Below, piece after piece: positions 24,301 to 37,339 of a stretch of 64,000 nucleotides of DNA. A model generated the notes under the pieces. It was given only the letters and a program-made list of their open reading frames with translations. It was not told where the DNA came from and ran no database searches. The position numbers were made by a program, and so were the translations under genes. The stretch lies in contig NW_019775713.1 of NCBI RefSeq assembly GCF_001039355.2, positions 697,915 through 761,914 of the forward strand. Reading direction: 5' to 3'. Source of the DNA: Lingula anatina. Its lineage: Eukaryota; Brachiopoda; Lingulata; Lingulida; Lingulidae. Each line of letters opens with the position of its first letter. Position 1 is the first letter of the stretch.

Positions 24301-27300
24301 CATGAACATTTATTGACGCTATTACCGCCGGCCCAATAAGCGATTGCCGTGCCACCTATTAGAACGAAAACATACATGCTGAGATGCTGTCATGAAGCAG
24401 TAAGCTTTACAAATTCTACTTTGTACTAAATATATATCTACACACACTGGGCAAAAGAAGTGTCACCCCTAATGAACCAATACTTTGGGGGAGATAAATG
24501 ACTGTGGAATGATATGCTCCTGACATCATTTTATTAACATCAAATTTCACAAAAAGACCAACAATACAAGTTCGTGGTACAGCGGTTTTATACTCATTAG
24601 TCACATTAAAAGTAGACCAGCCATTTCATCTTTGATTACTCTGATTCAGGGGGTGACACTTCTATTCTCCAGTGTATGTATTTGCGTCATTTTTTGTCGA
24701 GTTCGCCCATTCCTCGTACCTTTATACCCATGGCCTTCTCTCCCCCTCTCTCTCTCTCGCTCGCTCTCTTTCTTTTTCTCTCTCACACAAACACAAACAC
24801 ACACATACACACACACACACACACACACTTTCTCTGTGCTTACTTCTATCCTGTGCCTGGTTGCAGGAACCAACGCCAGACGCTCCGTTACAACGTAACT
24901 TGGCATACTGGGAGCAGGTGGCCACGGTGTCTACAAACGGCGCCATCTGGTTGGCAACGTCTATGCCGTAATAGGTCAAGTCTTGGCTCCAGCTTCCACA
25001 GGCCTCGTAGCCCTATAGCAAAATATATCACTTTGAAGCAGGACCAACCTAGGACTCAAATTCTAAAAGATTACTGGTATTTAGGTGAGAATCTTGTCTT
25101 GAAAGCGTCCTTGTCCAGATCGTAACAATGTTGACTACAGGAATGGGTCTTTTTTTAAACAAAGCAAGTGAAAATAGAAATGGTGAAACATTTACATATC
25201 GTATTGTTTCTCTTCCTATTGGGGCAAAATACTTACTGAGATTTGACTGGACTCGGTGTCATCTCTACTGTGGTGTATGATTGTCCTCCCAGGGGGCCAT
25301 GTAGTCATGTCACACTCCACCATGAAAGGACCAACACCGTAGTTAGCTCCGTCAGGGTCAATTTCAAAATGACCACTGTACCGAAATCCATACTTGTAAT
25401 ATTCGTAGCAGGAGCTCAAAATGGCTGGAAAATCGTAGCATATAATCGTCATAATTTTTGTAATGAATGTATTATATCATACACAAATATAAAATTCTAT
25501 TACATATTGAAAATCGGGATTCATAAATTAAAGCATTCGTATAAGGGAAAGTATAATGACGGAGTCATCATAAGAATTGAATTACACAGGAGGCTGCATG
25601 AGACCTACAGAGGTATTGGATTATTTTGGAGGAAATTACGATAAATGCGTTCACGGGGAGACAACACCTTTTACCGGTACCTTGAGTTTTCCAGGCATTA
25701 TTTTTTTTATAACATCTTAATATCTCTTGTAAAAATGTTTTAAAAAATAATGATGGATATCAAACTTTTCCATCATATACATGTACTTACATACACATTT
25801 GTGGGTTATCCACATGTATTTTGCTGGTCCTGTACACGGATCACCAAATACTCCATTACTTGAACTGACTGTACAGCTAGTACGCTGCTGACACAGGTTC
25901 TTGACGGCTTTTATAGAAGCTCTCTGATCTGCCCTGCAACCAATACTCTCCACTCCGTAGAACGCATCCAGAATGTCTATCCAGGTCCCAGTAGGACATG
26001 ACAGAGAGACGGAACTGCCCTCGTTGATTTGGCTGGTATTAGTATATCCTTAAGTTAAAGTGGATAAAGACGGTGATCAAGTTACGCATCCATTTGAAAT
26101 AATTCATGATCACAATTGGTCATGAGCTTTATATATATTTAAGGTATATTATAACTTACAATAATTGTGTAGGAACGCAAAGGAGAAAACAGTTTCTTAG
26201 TTTTTTAATCATTTTTTTTTCTACAGAGATACGTGTATGAAGCTAAGAAGACAGAAAACCATTGAAGACAAGGGTTTCTCATATTTGCCGGTCAAAACTG
26301 CATTACAACTTGAAAAAAAAACTCGTGACAGGCACTGACGCCTTTTCAATCGCTTCACAATGCCTAAGGCATTTTGTAGGTGTGGCGTGGACCATTTAAT
26401 CGCTGCCACCAGAATGACATTTTACCCTTCAAAATGCGTAGGACCCTCACAAAATATAACAAAAGATCACGTTCAGGTGCCTGTTTCACAAAAAAACCTT
26501 AAGCCATTTTCCCTGGCTAAGAACTATATTATCAACGTTACATGGTCACATGGGTATATCTTACCCTATCAGGGAACAATGTTAACGCACTCACATGGAG
26601 ATCCTAGTCAACTTGCATGTCAGGGAACTGACCTAAGTTTTTTTTTTTTTTTTTTGTGAAATTGGGGCAAGTTGATTCAATCTACTTATGACACCATTCT
26701 AAAAGTCTTATAGCTAAAACAATGAATTCACCAAACATGTACATTTCAGTATTTTGTACAAATACTTAGAACAACATAATGGAAGCCCTAAACTAGCTTT
26801 ACCGCGCTGGAAGTGTACCTTCATCATAGCCATACACCTCGAAGCTCGAGCTCACGTGATTATTCCACTCTAGGGGGTTGAAACGTATGGAGCGCCCTCT
26901 GGCGGCGGGTCTCAGGTAATTGTGTCGAGTCGTAGTAGCGTCCCAATTTCCTGGAAATTTCTAAAAGAGTAGACTCAAAATATTAATTTTCAATAATCCT
27001 TAAGTAGTAGTGCTTCATCTTAAAGTGTTGGCATACGGAGCCTAAGCACACCTATAACTAAGTCCTATAAGTGTACATTTTTTTCAAATTTAACGGATGT
27101 TTATGTTGTTGAATATCTAACCTGCTTTTTGTATACGTAACACATGGTCCGTTCGGTATAAACGATATAGAATGAACGGACACCATCTTACTTTGCATGT
27201 TCCATCGGCTTTGGAATAACATTCAAAATTGGAGCCGTCGTCGGAGAAGAGGAGCGTGTACTTTTTCACATACTGTGTGTAGGATGAACGTCCCTGAAAT

Positions 27301-27685
27301 GATATTTTATAGTGTGATAGAAGAATAATGTGCCATGAATAATGAGTCGTATCAAACCCCTAATGACTTTCAGCTCGTTATACTGTACTTTTTTTCATAT
27401 GAAGCATGTGGAAAATAAAACCTCATACCTACAAGTAACTAATCTGCTTATAATTCAGTTGCCAAAAAAATGGGATCAAGATGCAGAATTGTACACTGTA
27501 AAAACAGTGTTTAGCACTTAAACACATTTCTAAGCGCCTGTTTTGTCTCATTTTTTCGACGCGTTTAGCCCCTAAGCACGTTAAGCTCCCTAACATGTTA
27601 CACGCTTTGGCGGTGGGTGTATTTGCTTAACTTTTAGATGGTAAGGGTTTCAGCTGTTTTAGTCATACGCACGCGCTCGGACACG

Positions 27686-27720
<35 letters not shown>

Positions 27721-30700
27721 AGTCACGGTCACCCTTAACTGATATTGCTATCTCTATCTATAACAGGGTACAGTGAACTGTCAACATCGTACAGCGGGAC
27801 TTATTCATCCTTGTGGTAGCTGATCTTGCGAGGAAGTTTATTGGANGCCACTCATATCTGTCGCCAATTTCTCGATATTTATTTGGCACGATTTCACTGT
27901 ATTTCTACTTCTACATAAGTCCAAGACATATGCCGCGGAAAACTGAAATATTTAACGACAATGCCCGTACTTTCTTTTTATCAAATTCCCTGCATATTTT
28001 TTTCGATAAAACAGTCGTAAACATTTAAACACTTAAAAACAATACAAGAGAATGTCTTTATGATAAAAAGGATTACCCTTTCACATTGCTTCCCAGCAAA
28101 CATAAAGTTATTATAACGTTACCATAACGTTATTATTATCAAAAACGTTATAGTCACGTTATGGTAACGTTATAAAACGCTCTGTGTTTTTCGGGTTGTT
28201 AGGAAAACAAACCCACCGGGGCTCTACATTAAAGAACTGATTCCAAGAAATAGGAACTAGACAACAAGGAATGATTAACTTACCAACACAGGTTCCTGCA
28301 ATTCCACATGAACATTTATTGACGCTATTACCGCCGGCCCAATAAGCGATTGCCGTGCCACCTATTAGAACGAAAACATACATGCTGAGATGCTGTCATG
28401 AAGCAAGAAGCTTTACGAATTCTACTTTGTACTAAATATATATCTACACACACTGGGCAAAAGAAGTGTCACCCCTACTGAACCAATACTTTGGGGGAGA
28501 TAAATGACTGTGGAATGATATGCTCCTGGCATCATTTTATTAACATCAAATTTCACAAAAACACCAACAATACAAGTTCGTGGTACAGCGGTTTTATACT
28601 CATTAGTCACATTATAAGTAGACCAGGCATTATAACTTTGATTACTCTGATTCAGGGGGTGACACTTCTATTCTCCAGTGTATGTATTTGCGTCATTTTT
28701 TGTCGAGTTCGCCCATTCCTCGTACCTTTATATCCATGGCCTTCTCTCCCCCTCTCTCTCTCTCGCTCGCTCTCTTTCTTTTTCTCTCTCACACAAACAC
28801 AAACACACACACACACTTTCTCTGTGCTTACTTCTGTCCTGTGCCTGGTTGCAGGAACCAACGCCAGACGCTCCGTTACAACGTAACTTGGCATACTGGG
28901 AGCAGGTGGCCACGGTGTCTACAAACGGCGCCATCTGGTTGGCAACGTCTATGCCGTAATAGGTCAAGTCTTGGCTCCAGCTTCCACAGGCCTCGTAGCC
29001 CTATAGCAAAATATATCACTTTGAAGCAGGACCAACCCAGGACTCAAATTCTAAAAGATTACTGGTATTTAGGTGAGAATCTTGTCTTGAAAGCGTCCTT
29101 GTCCAGATCGTAACAATGTTGACTTCAGGAATGGGTCTTTTTTTAAACAAAGCAAGTGAAAATAGAAATGGTGAAACATTTACATATCGTATTGTTTCTC
29201 TTCCTATTGGGGCAAAATACTTACTGAGATTTGACTGGACTCGGTGTCATCTCTACTGTGGTGTATGATTGTCCTCCCAGGGGGCCATGTAGTCATGTCA
29301 CACTCCACCATGAAAGGACCAACACCGTAGTTAGCTCCGTCAGGGTCAATTTCAAAATGACCACTGTACCGAAATCCATACTTGTAATATTCGTAGCAGG
29401 AGCTCAAAATGGCTGGAAAATCGTAGCATATAATCGTCATAATTTTTGTAATGAATGTATTATATCATACACAAATATAAAATTCTATAACATATTGAAA
29501 ATCGGGATTCATAAATTAAAGCATTCGTATAAAGGAAAGTATAATGACGGAGTCATCATAAGAATTGAATTACACAGGAGGCTGCATGAGACCTACAGAG
29601 GTATTGGATTATTTTGGAGGAAATTACGATAAATGCGTTCACGGGGAGACAACACCTTTTACCGGTACCTTGAGTTTTCCAGGCATTATTTTTTTTATAA
29701 CATCTTGATATCTCTTGTAAAAATGTTTTAAAAAATAAGGATGGATATCAAACTTTCCCATCATATACATGTACTTACATACACATTTGTGGGTTATCCA
29801 CATGTATTTTGCTGGTCCTGCACACGGATCACCAAATACTCCAGTACTTGAACTGACTGTACAGCTAGTACGCTGCTGACACAGGTTCTTGGCGGCTTTT
29901 ATAGAAGCTCTCTGATCTGCCCTGCAACCAATACTCTCCACTCCGTAGAACGCATCCAGAATGTCTATCCAGGTCCCAGTAGGACATGACAGAGAGACGG
30001 AACTGCCCTCGTTTATTTGGCTGGTATTAGTATATCCTTAAGTTAAAGTGGATAAAGACGGTGATCAAGTTACGCATCCATTTGAAATAATTCATCATCA
30101 CAATTGGTCTTGAGCTTTATATATATTTAAGGTATATTATAACTTACAATAATTGTGTAGGAACGCAAAGGAGAAAACAGTTTCTTAGTTTTTTAATCAT
30201 TTTTTTTTCTACAGAGATACGTGTATGAAGCTAAGAAGACAGAAAACCATTGAAGACAAGGGTTTCTCATATTTGCCGGTCAAAACTGCATTACAACTTG
30301 AAAAAAAACTCGTGACAGGCACTGAAGCCTTTTCAATCGCTTCACAATGCCTAAGGCATTTTGTAGGTGTGGCGTGGACCATTTAATCGCTGCCACCAGA
30401 ATGACATTTTACCCTTCAAAATGCGTAGGACCCTCACAAAATATAACAAAAGATCACGTTCAGGTGCCTGTTTCACAAAAAAACCTTAAGCCATTTTCCC
30501 TGGCTAAGAACTATATTATCAACGTTACATGGTCACATGGGTATATCTTACCCTATCAGGGAACAATGTTAACGCACTCACATGGAGATCCTAGTCAACT
30601 TGCATGTCAGGGAACTGACCTAAGTTTTTTTTTTTTTTGTGAAATTGGGGCAAGTTGATTCAATCTACTTATGACACCATTCTAAAAGTCTTACAGCTAA

Positions 30701-33700
30701 AACAATGCATTCACCAAACATGTACATTTATTTTGTACCAGTACTTAGAACAATATAATGAAAGCCCTAAACTAGCTTTACCGCGCTGGAACTATACCTT
30801 CATCATAGCCATACACCTCGAAGCTCGAGCTCACGTGACTATTCCACTCTAGGGGGTTGAAACGTATGGAGCGCCCTCTGGCGGCGGGTCTCAGGTAATT
30901 GTGTCGAGTCGTAGTAGCATCCCAATTTCCTGGAAATTTCTAAAATAATATACACAAACTATTAATTTCCAATAATCCTTAAGAAGTAGTGCTTCTTCTT
31001 AAACTGTTAGCATACGGAGCCTAAGCACACCCTAACTATAACTAAGCCCTATAAGTGTACATTTATTTCAAATTTAACGGATGTTTGTGTTGTTGAATAT
31101 CTAACATGCTTTTAGTATACGCAACACAAAGTTGGTTCGGTATAAGCGCTATAGAGAGAACGGGCGCCATCTTACCTTGCATGTTCCATCGGCTTTGGAA
31201 TAACATTCAAAATTGGAGCCGTCGTCGGAGAAGAGGAGCGTGTACTTCTTCACGAACTGTGTGTGGGATGAACGTCCCTGAAATGATATTTTATAGTGTG
31301 ACAGAAGAATCATGTGTCATGAATAAAACTCGTACTGACTTTCAGCTCGTTATAGACTGTACCTTTAATTTCTCTTATGAAGTATGTGGAAAATACCGTC
31401 AAACCTAATACCTACAAGTACCTAATCTGTTTATAATTCAATTGCCAAAATGGGATCAAGATGCAGAATTGTACAAATAAGTTATTTGGTGAAGAAGAGA
31501 AACTTTTGCTAATATATTGCTGTGGGGTTATTATGTGAACACAACATACCACTGTTGCTACTTTTGTAATGGTCATATTCCTTCCAAAATCAATTTGGTA
31601 CCACTGGGTGGCGCTGTTGCCGCCGGCACACCAAGTGGGGCTGCTTCCCACCCTGCCGCCATTAAGAGCGCAAGTGCTGTGTGTTGAAGATGCGGAGAGA
31701 GAAGAAGTGGGTATGTGGTTACTCTGCATCCCTAGAGGTCGCTCGCGTCCTGGCACAGAAAAAAAAATATAAAGACAATCTGCAAAATAGTTGCGTGTCG
31801 TTTTTGCAGGGAAAAATAGATCAAAGATAAGCAAAAGGAATTTATAACAATTTGTGGACAATCTCTATCACAGTTCAATTCACCAGTATTTTCCTTCTCG
31901 TAAAAAAAGAAACCGTTTCACTTCTCAGTACTAGGATGGGGTGTTATGAATGATACATAGTCAGATAACAATATATTATTTCGTCATCCATTATACTGAT
32001 TTCAGGAGGCATAAGCCAAACAACCCATATACTATCTCTCTTTTATTTTTCAGCGTCAGTATGATACACAGAATATGCTACTTGTGCCATTTACTGCATC
32101 TATTCTCCTAACTACAATGTTCGCACTGCATTTAAATTAAAATCTTTACGTGTGTTTCTATGTGATATATTAGCTTTAAAATAAACCTCACCTTCCACCC
32201 AGGAGGTACAAACCAATGGACCCAGTGTTTCAAAACCCATTTCATCACCGCCATCAATATCGTTAATTCTGGTCTGCACAATGGGAAGAATATTCTTTTC
32301 CTGAAGGTACCCGGAATCCTTCCTCCATACGGCATCGTTCTGTGTACAGCTGCAATCACCTGATATATATATATAAAAATAATGATCAAAGTTTGTTTTT
32401 TTAAGAGTTTGGTCATTTTGCTGATGGTGTCATATCAGTGGTTTTGCATGGGGTCCACAGTGCCACTTCGGTTACTCGGAATTCTCCATTACCTGGGCTT
32501 GTATCAAGAAAAAAAATCTATCGGGAAATAAGAGTTTTAAACTGGAACAATATAACAGTGCGACTATTTTTATTGCTACAGTTGATTTTATCACTTGTAG
32601 CTATTTACACCAATTTTCAAGGGGCATTTATTAACAAAACAGCCCAACATCGGTTTAAAAGAGGTCATCAAATATGTGGCAGGGGAACATGTTGTCCAAT
32701 CTTTTGGCAAAAAACAACCAATTTTGGTGATTTTTTCTGCAGCGAATATGGAGTTACTTTTCGAATCAATTGCTGTAACATCCAATTAAGATTATTGAGT
32801 AATGGTCGAAAATAAGCTTCCAGGTACTTCTACAACTAAAAAGGACACCTTATAACAATGACTAGCCCACCTATTAATATTATCAATATATTGTTTACAT
32901 AGTCCCTTCGTATATGCAAGATGCGATAGACTGATATATACGAAAGAACAACAGGACATATAGCTTTAAAAATTCTCCTTCTTAATCTACTCTTACTTCT
33001 TCCGTTTTCACATGCGGAATATTTCCCACACAGACACCTGGAGACAGGGGATCCTCCAGGGAAGTAAGCGCCCCAATAACTGTATACCCCAGTACGATCA
33101 GTATGTTCAGTGCCTGACCCTGGATCTACAACAGAAATTATATTTATCGTCATCATGCGTCATGTCAAGACATCAAAGAAAACGTGCAAATTTAAATTCA
33201 TATTTATCGTAGAAATAATTGAAAACATTGAACACGATTTATAAATTTTATGACACCATTATTGATACGCACATTATTAAAATATTCCAAGCCAAATAAC
33301 AATAAAGAAATGGTTTCTATCGTACTTACTTCCTAGCCCGTGACACTCTATTTGTCTGTATTGGTGACAGTGACCAGACATATTCAATAAGGCAGTCATC
33401 TGGTATATAGAAGCAGTAGGATACGTCAGATCTCTGTAAGTATAGCCCGCCTGACCAGGCCCAAGTTGACTGCTTCGACCTTCTATATCATGGTGGACAA
33501 TGGTCAATGGGGGGTCAAAGGTCATGTCACATTCCACCTGAAACTGGATCATTCCCCCAGGGCCCTCTGCTTGGATGGTGTAGTACCCGCTGCTCAAACC
33601 ATCTTGCTTCAGTTTGTCGCAAGTGAAGGGTCCTGTAAAATTCTCAATTAATGAGCATTTGAATTATACTGATGACAGTGTATGCTTATGGGATAAAAGG

Positions 33701-36544
33701 CTGACTATATTCCATTCATCTCTTTCTAATTAACAAATTGAAAGCTTCATATGCAATTAATTTATCTTTAAGGTGTAGCATATTAAATGAAATAAGAGAA
33801 TATATACTAATGGAAGTTCTTAACACAAGAAGCAAAGTTTGTCCTACCTCTGGAATAAGTGGTGGCTGTCGTCGATATGTTCCTGCTCCGGACACCTACA
33901 GGTCTGTTAGTTTCGGTAGTCAGTCGTACGGTATAGCTCGCCCCTTCTCGTAACCCAGTGATGAGGTTAGTCGTGGTCTGAAGGTACCCAGGGTCCTCCA
34001 GGCGCAGTACAGTTGCATTGGTGACGTCAGCAGCACTCAGGGGCGTTACCTCTAAAGTGAAGGTTTGAGTTAACCCGCCATTGAAGCCGGACATCCACGT
34101 GATTTCTAGGGAATTGGTTTGGCTTTCGTTCACGTAGACAAAACTTGGATATTGTGGAGGTCCTAGAACAAAAAGGAACTTTTAAAACACTGTCAAGCTC
34201 AATGGGGATGTTTCCGGAGTTTTTTAAGCCAAGAAGGCCCCCTTCTTCTTCACTAGAAAGTTGTAAGCTATCCACGCCCGTACCACTCATGGAAAACATT
34301 TGTTTAACAAAATCATTTCTTTGTCTAAAGCGTTTTAGTAAGTAAATGCAATTACCCGACTTATCTTTTACAATTAACTGACCTGCAATCGAAAAAGGGT
34401 CTCCTTGAAATGAAAGCAGCATTGCTTGGCCGGAATGAAAGGCACTAAAGACTGCCGTATAATCGAATTTTTTATTTATCGATTTCCAATCGTACAGAGC
34501 ACTTTGTAAAAATAATAGTATGATTAAGTTAACCTTCTTGAGAGTGATACTTACATCGGTAGAAAAAATCGATGGCATAATTACACAAATAACCCATGGT
34601 ATATTTTTGTTAAGTTCGTACTCCCGATTCCCTCTAACTATTTAAATTGCTCTTAAGCATGTTAATATTGATCTAACATCAAGCGTTACAGGATTATCAA
34701 ATTGCTTAAAAATTGCTTTTAATGGCTACATGTAATATCACATGCAGTTAGAGGCTTGTATGTATAACCCAAACAATCCTCAATCAACAGAGGGTTTGTT
34801 TCCGACCCTTTGTAAAGAGCTGTTAAGTAGTCATTAAAGATATCATACCTAAATAGGAAATACAAAAATTTTCTTACTCAAGAATCATTGTTCGACCCAT
34901 CCGTAAACTGGAGCTCGATATTTTGTACCATTTCTAATTAGGTACTATAGTAATGTGTAACTATCCAGTAATGTAGACAGCCATAAGTAATTTTGCAGAA
35001 GGATATGTAAACACCAGGAACTTTAAGTTGAGGGCGGGCATTTTTTAAACATTAAGTATTTCAATGTCTGAATTCAGAATGTTAAGTGCTCCGTAGCTTT
35101 TCAGACAGGGAAGACAAAAGTAGATTTTAGACTTTTTAGTTGGAGACAAAAGAGGGCATGTTGAATGGGCGAATGACAAATCAGAACGTAAAATTGTGGT
35201 AATCACGCAAAGCTAATGTTACGAAAACCAAGCAAATGCGTGATCGATATGAAAAAGACAGACTAAACATTCACTTAGACTTTTTAAAAAATTAGTTGGG
35301 GAAAATGTTTGACACCGCTGACGTTACAATGTATGTTTCTACGTATACATCTGTACATGAGGCTGACGCATAGGTACAGTAGCCTCCCTTTGTTAGTACT
35401 AAAGGTTCAGCTACGTATAACCCGGTTAGAGTTTGTGTAAAACTAACCATGTTGTAGCGCAGTTGGTAGTAATCGATTATTATTCTAGTGCTCACCTGAG
35501 TGATGTGCAAACAATTGAACATGCCATGGTGAGCATTTTGACATATAAATTGTAAGAATCACTGAAATGCATGGACCCTTTTGACAACTAGGTAAATAAA
35601 GGACTACTCCGCTTTTGAAACTGTCCCAAGCTGATGGTTTCATTATCTGCGTATCCGGCAAATGCTATTTATCTTTCTCTATTCAGAGCAAAAAAACGAG
35701 GAAACGCCTCCAATGAAACTTCCTGATGTCGATATTTCTGCCGAAACTTACTGGAAGACATAATGGTCTCAACCTTTACAAAATAGTAAGAACTCATTTA
35801 TCAAAAATGATGTAAAATCCAATAGCAGGAGTCGAGCAATGATTTGTAATAAGAGCATTTTTTTCATGTGATAATCTATTTGGTGGGAAAATCCTGGATG
35901 GGATACCTTTAGATCGACAATAATTTGAATAGATTTTTCAGTATACGCACATGCTGTTAGGCAAGTGATCTTTAACGAGCACACCCTAATGCTAATTGTG
36001 TGTGAATTTGGTGACATTTGATGGCGTCTTTTCAATTTAATTGACATTTCTTTAATACATCTGTAGATGTCACAGTGAAACAGTGGATTTGAGGGGGTAC
36101 ATCTAATAAAATTTACTAAATGGTATAACATGTGTATATTTTCACCACTATTTTGTATTTTTTTAACCATTAATCATGTTAGACACGGTATATGTAATAA
36201 AAAGCACTATTTCTAACAATTTACAACTGTGAGGTGATCATTTGTAAATAAAAGTACATGGAAATGGGGGTGGGACAACCTTTTTGACCAATGTTGTATA
36301 TTCCAGTCATGGGCCTGAACTTAAGTAAACTGTATGATACAGTAAAATTGGCATTGGACTCTACCAAGACTTTACACTGGATCATTATTAGTATTATTAC
36401 TATTATTTAGTTTTCTTTCTGCGTTGTTTATTACATCCTAAAGAACCGGGTCTAAACAATGGTCCTAAGGCGCTGGAGGTTAGTTGTTCCTTTCTACTTC
36501 ATTGATAGCACCCTCCGTAGTATGTGTGTTGTTCCGAGGAGGAC

Positions 36545-36594
<50 letters not shown>

Positions 36595-37317
36595 AACTTG
36601 CAACCCGAGGGTTGGATAATTACAATCATTGCATCATAGTTTAATAAAACCATTAGTAAGTAGGAATAAAGGAATATTAAAAGACATATGTAAACAAATT
36701 TAAAACATAACTAAAATGCATGCAAGGTTAAAAACAAGAAATCAAAGTCTATATGTTAATTCTGAAACTTGTATATGGCACTGTTAAAAAGTCACTTTTA
36801 TATTTCCCCAACACTATAAAAGCCTTTTTCCCATGGTCATGCATGTTAAAAAAACCACCGTAATTAAGTGGAAGACCGTACACAAGCGGAGACGCACCGA
36901 TGTATCTGCTAAGACCGTCCAAACAAAGTAAAAGATTCATCAAGTCGCACGTACATGTAAGAGACAGATAAAAATCAGCTCACCTAAGTCTGCATCCAGG
37001 TGTTCCCAGTCTTCATCCGCTACAGACACTGTCCCAGCGTCATCGTATTTTGTTCTATCATTAATCTCACACGTTTTACTACTGCTATGGTAGTTGACAG
37101 ATGTACAGCTCGCTATGCCGAGATGAAGACAGAGAACGGTGCAATGCGCTTTGTCGCGCACGCTGTACGTCGTTGGTTGTGCGCCACTGAAAACTCCATT
37201 TGTAAGTCTTGAGCCGTTGGAACTTTTGAAATATCCCCAGGTATATGAATGTCCTCTACATAAAAGAATGGACAGCAAACAAAGCAGAACTACGGATGTT
37301 TTTATCCGAGGTCCCAT
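21071..37317 (-). CDS. Secreted mosaic: PAN, FN3, three fibrinogen-like blocks, F5/8C, SUEL lectin, GCW module
   Basis: Exons 5' to 3': 36984-37317 (signal peptide + PAN/apple), 33848-34162 (FN3), 33330-33632, 32997-33125, 32192-32359 (fibrinogen-like block 1), 31550-31749, 31176-31277, 30798-30939 (F5/8C, ending RSIRFNPLEW), 29779-30036 (SUEL, with FGDPC and KYMWITHKC), 29225-29412, 28832-29000, 28284-28361, 23447-23614 (block 2), 22573-22788 (block 3a), 22037-22327 (GCW module, FAVQHGGWC), 21577-21792, 21071-21225 (rest of block 3, stop TAA). All phases chain; the total is 3432 nt, 1143 residues. The blocks carry IDPDG, VECDMT, HH, CxCG and CNCxKND-VWR-DEG signatures, as in the fibrinogen-like modules of CNTNAP/neurexin-IV relatives. 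No transmembrane segment is seen. Lectin and discoidin modules suggest carbohydrate or cell-surface binding (inference). Exons 27192-27293 to 24278-24355 repeat six of these exons and must be dropped to keep frame. An upstream in-frame ATG exists at 37335. Confidence 0.8.
21270..21343. repeat. (CA)n(TA)n microsatellite
   Basis: A short CA run, then a long uninterrupted TA run in the last intron of the mosaic gene. Confidence 0.95.
22851..23050 (+). mobile_element. Dispersed repeat E, copy 1 (CAGTGGCGG end)
   Basis: Starts CAGTGGCGGATTTAGAGG, then long G and C runs (a GGTCAGGGGGGTCCTGACCC hairpin), then TTTTGACTAGCTGAAT and CACCGTT-GCCCTC words that recur in the copy at 41077. Non-coding. The class is unknown; the shared sharp 5' end argues for a transposed unit. 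Confidence 0.6.
24089..24190. repeat. AACGTTAT inverted repeat
   Basis: Two arms built from TAACGTTACCATAACGTT and its inverse AACGTTATGGTAACGTTA surround a short loop. The element starts just after CCAGCAAACATAAA. The same element is at 28104-28200 in the second copy of the 3.6-kb repeat. It looks like a small foldback element. Confidence 0.6.
24441..24678. mobile_element. MITE family C, copy 1 (Tc1/mariner-like)
   Basis: A 238-bp element between TA dinucleotides. The terminal inverted repeats read CACACACTGGGCAAAAGAAG and, from the right end, CATACACTGGAGAATAGAAG, both leading into TGTCACCCC. No coding capacity. A TA target and this termini type fit Tc1/mariner non-autonomous elements. Confidence 0.8.
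24733..24828. repeat. (CT)n(CA)n low-complexity tract
   Basis: Next to the acceptor side of the intron in mosaic block 2. The allelic copy at 28745-28816 has a much shorter CA part. Confidence 0.9.
27500..27845. other. Copy-1-only insert ending at an N
   Basis: About 345 bp without a counterpart in copy 2. It contains a (CA)n run at about 27681-27718 and ends in the single N at 27846, immediately followed by the start of copy 2. It is best read as a haplotype-specific insertion or contig-end sequence. Confidence 0.6.
27847..31478. repeat. 3.6-kb direct repeat, copy 2
   Basis: The second copy of 23850-27499. It begins right after the N and is continuous on the right with the first F5/8C exon, as the gene needs. 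Its last exon (28284-28361, ending phase 1) cannot join copy 1's first exon (27192-27293, starting phase 0). A real tandem array would therefore break the reading frame. Confidence 0.9.
28447..28684. mobile_element. MITE family C, copy 2 (allelic to copy 1)
   Basis: 238 bp between TA dinucleotides, inside copy 2 of the 3.6-kb repeat. It is the same insertion as 24441-24678, not an independent event. Confidence 0.8.
36543..36591. repeat. (ATT)n microsatellite
   Basis: About 16 trinucleotide units in the first intron of the mosaic gene. Confidence 0.95.
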
Positions 37318-37339
37318 TGCGTAGCTTATAAACATATAT

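Larger units (their letters stand above)
23850..27499. repeat. 3.6-kb direct repeat, copy 1
   Basis: Matches 27847-31478 almost base for base, including introns, a 238-bp MITE and six exons of the mosaic gene (27192-27293, 26819-26960, 25791-26048, 25237-25424, 24844-25012, 24278-24355). Differences are scattered substitutions, small indels and CA-repeat length. This copy joins correctly, in frame, to the downstream exon at 23447-23614. It lacks a matching first F5/8C exon to its right. Confidence 0.9.

Noticed and set aside
24646-24979. Several overlapping open frames around the CT/CA tract
   Set aside because: They are translations of simple repeats and of the antisense of mosaic-gene exon 24844-25012.
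34190-34578. A 128-codon minus-strand open frame in the first intron of the mosaic gene
   Set aside because: It is in a different frame from the FN3 exon, has no recognisable motif, and the signal/PAN exon already joins the FN3 exon in phase without it.
35292-35522. A minus-strand open frame, and a plus-strand TAGCGCAGTTGGTAG word resembling a tRNA A-box
   Set aside because: No B-box or cloverleaf partner was found, and no splice borders support the frame.
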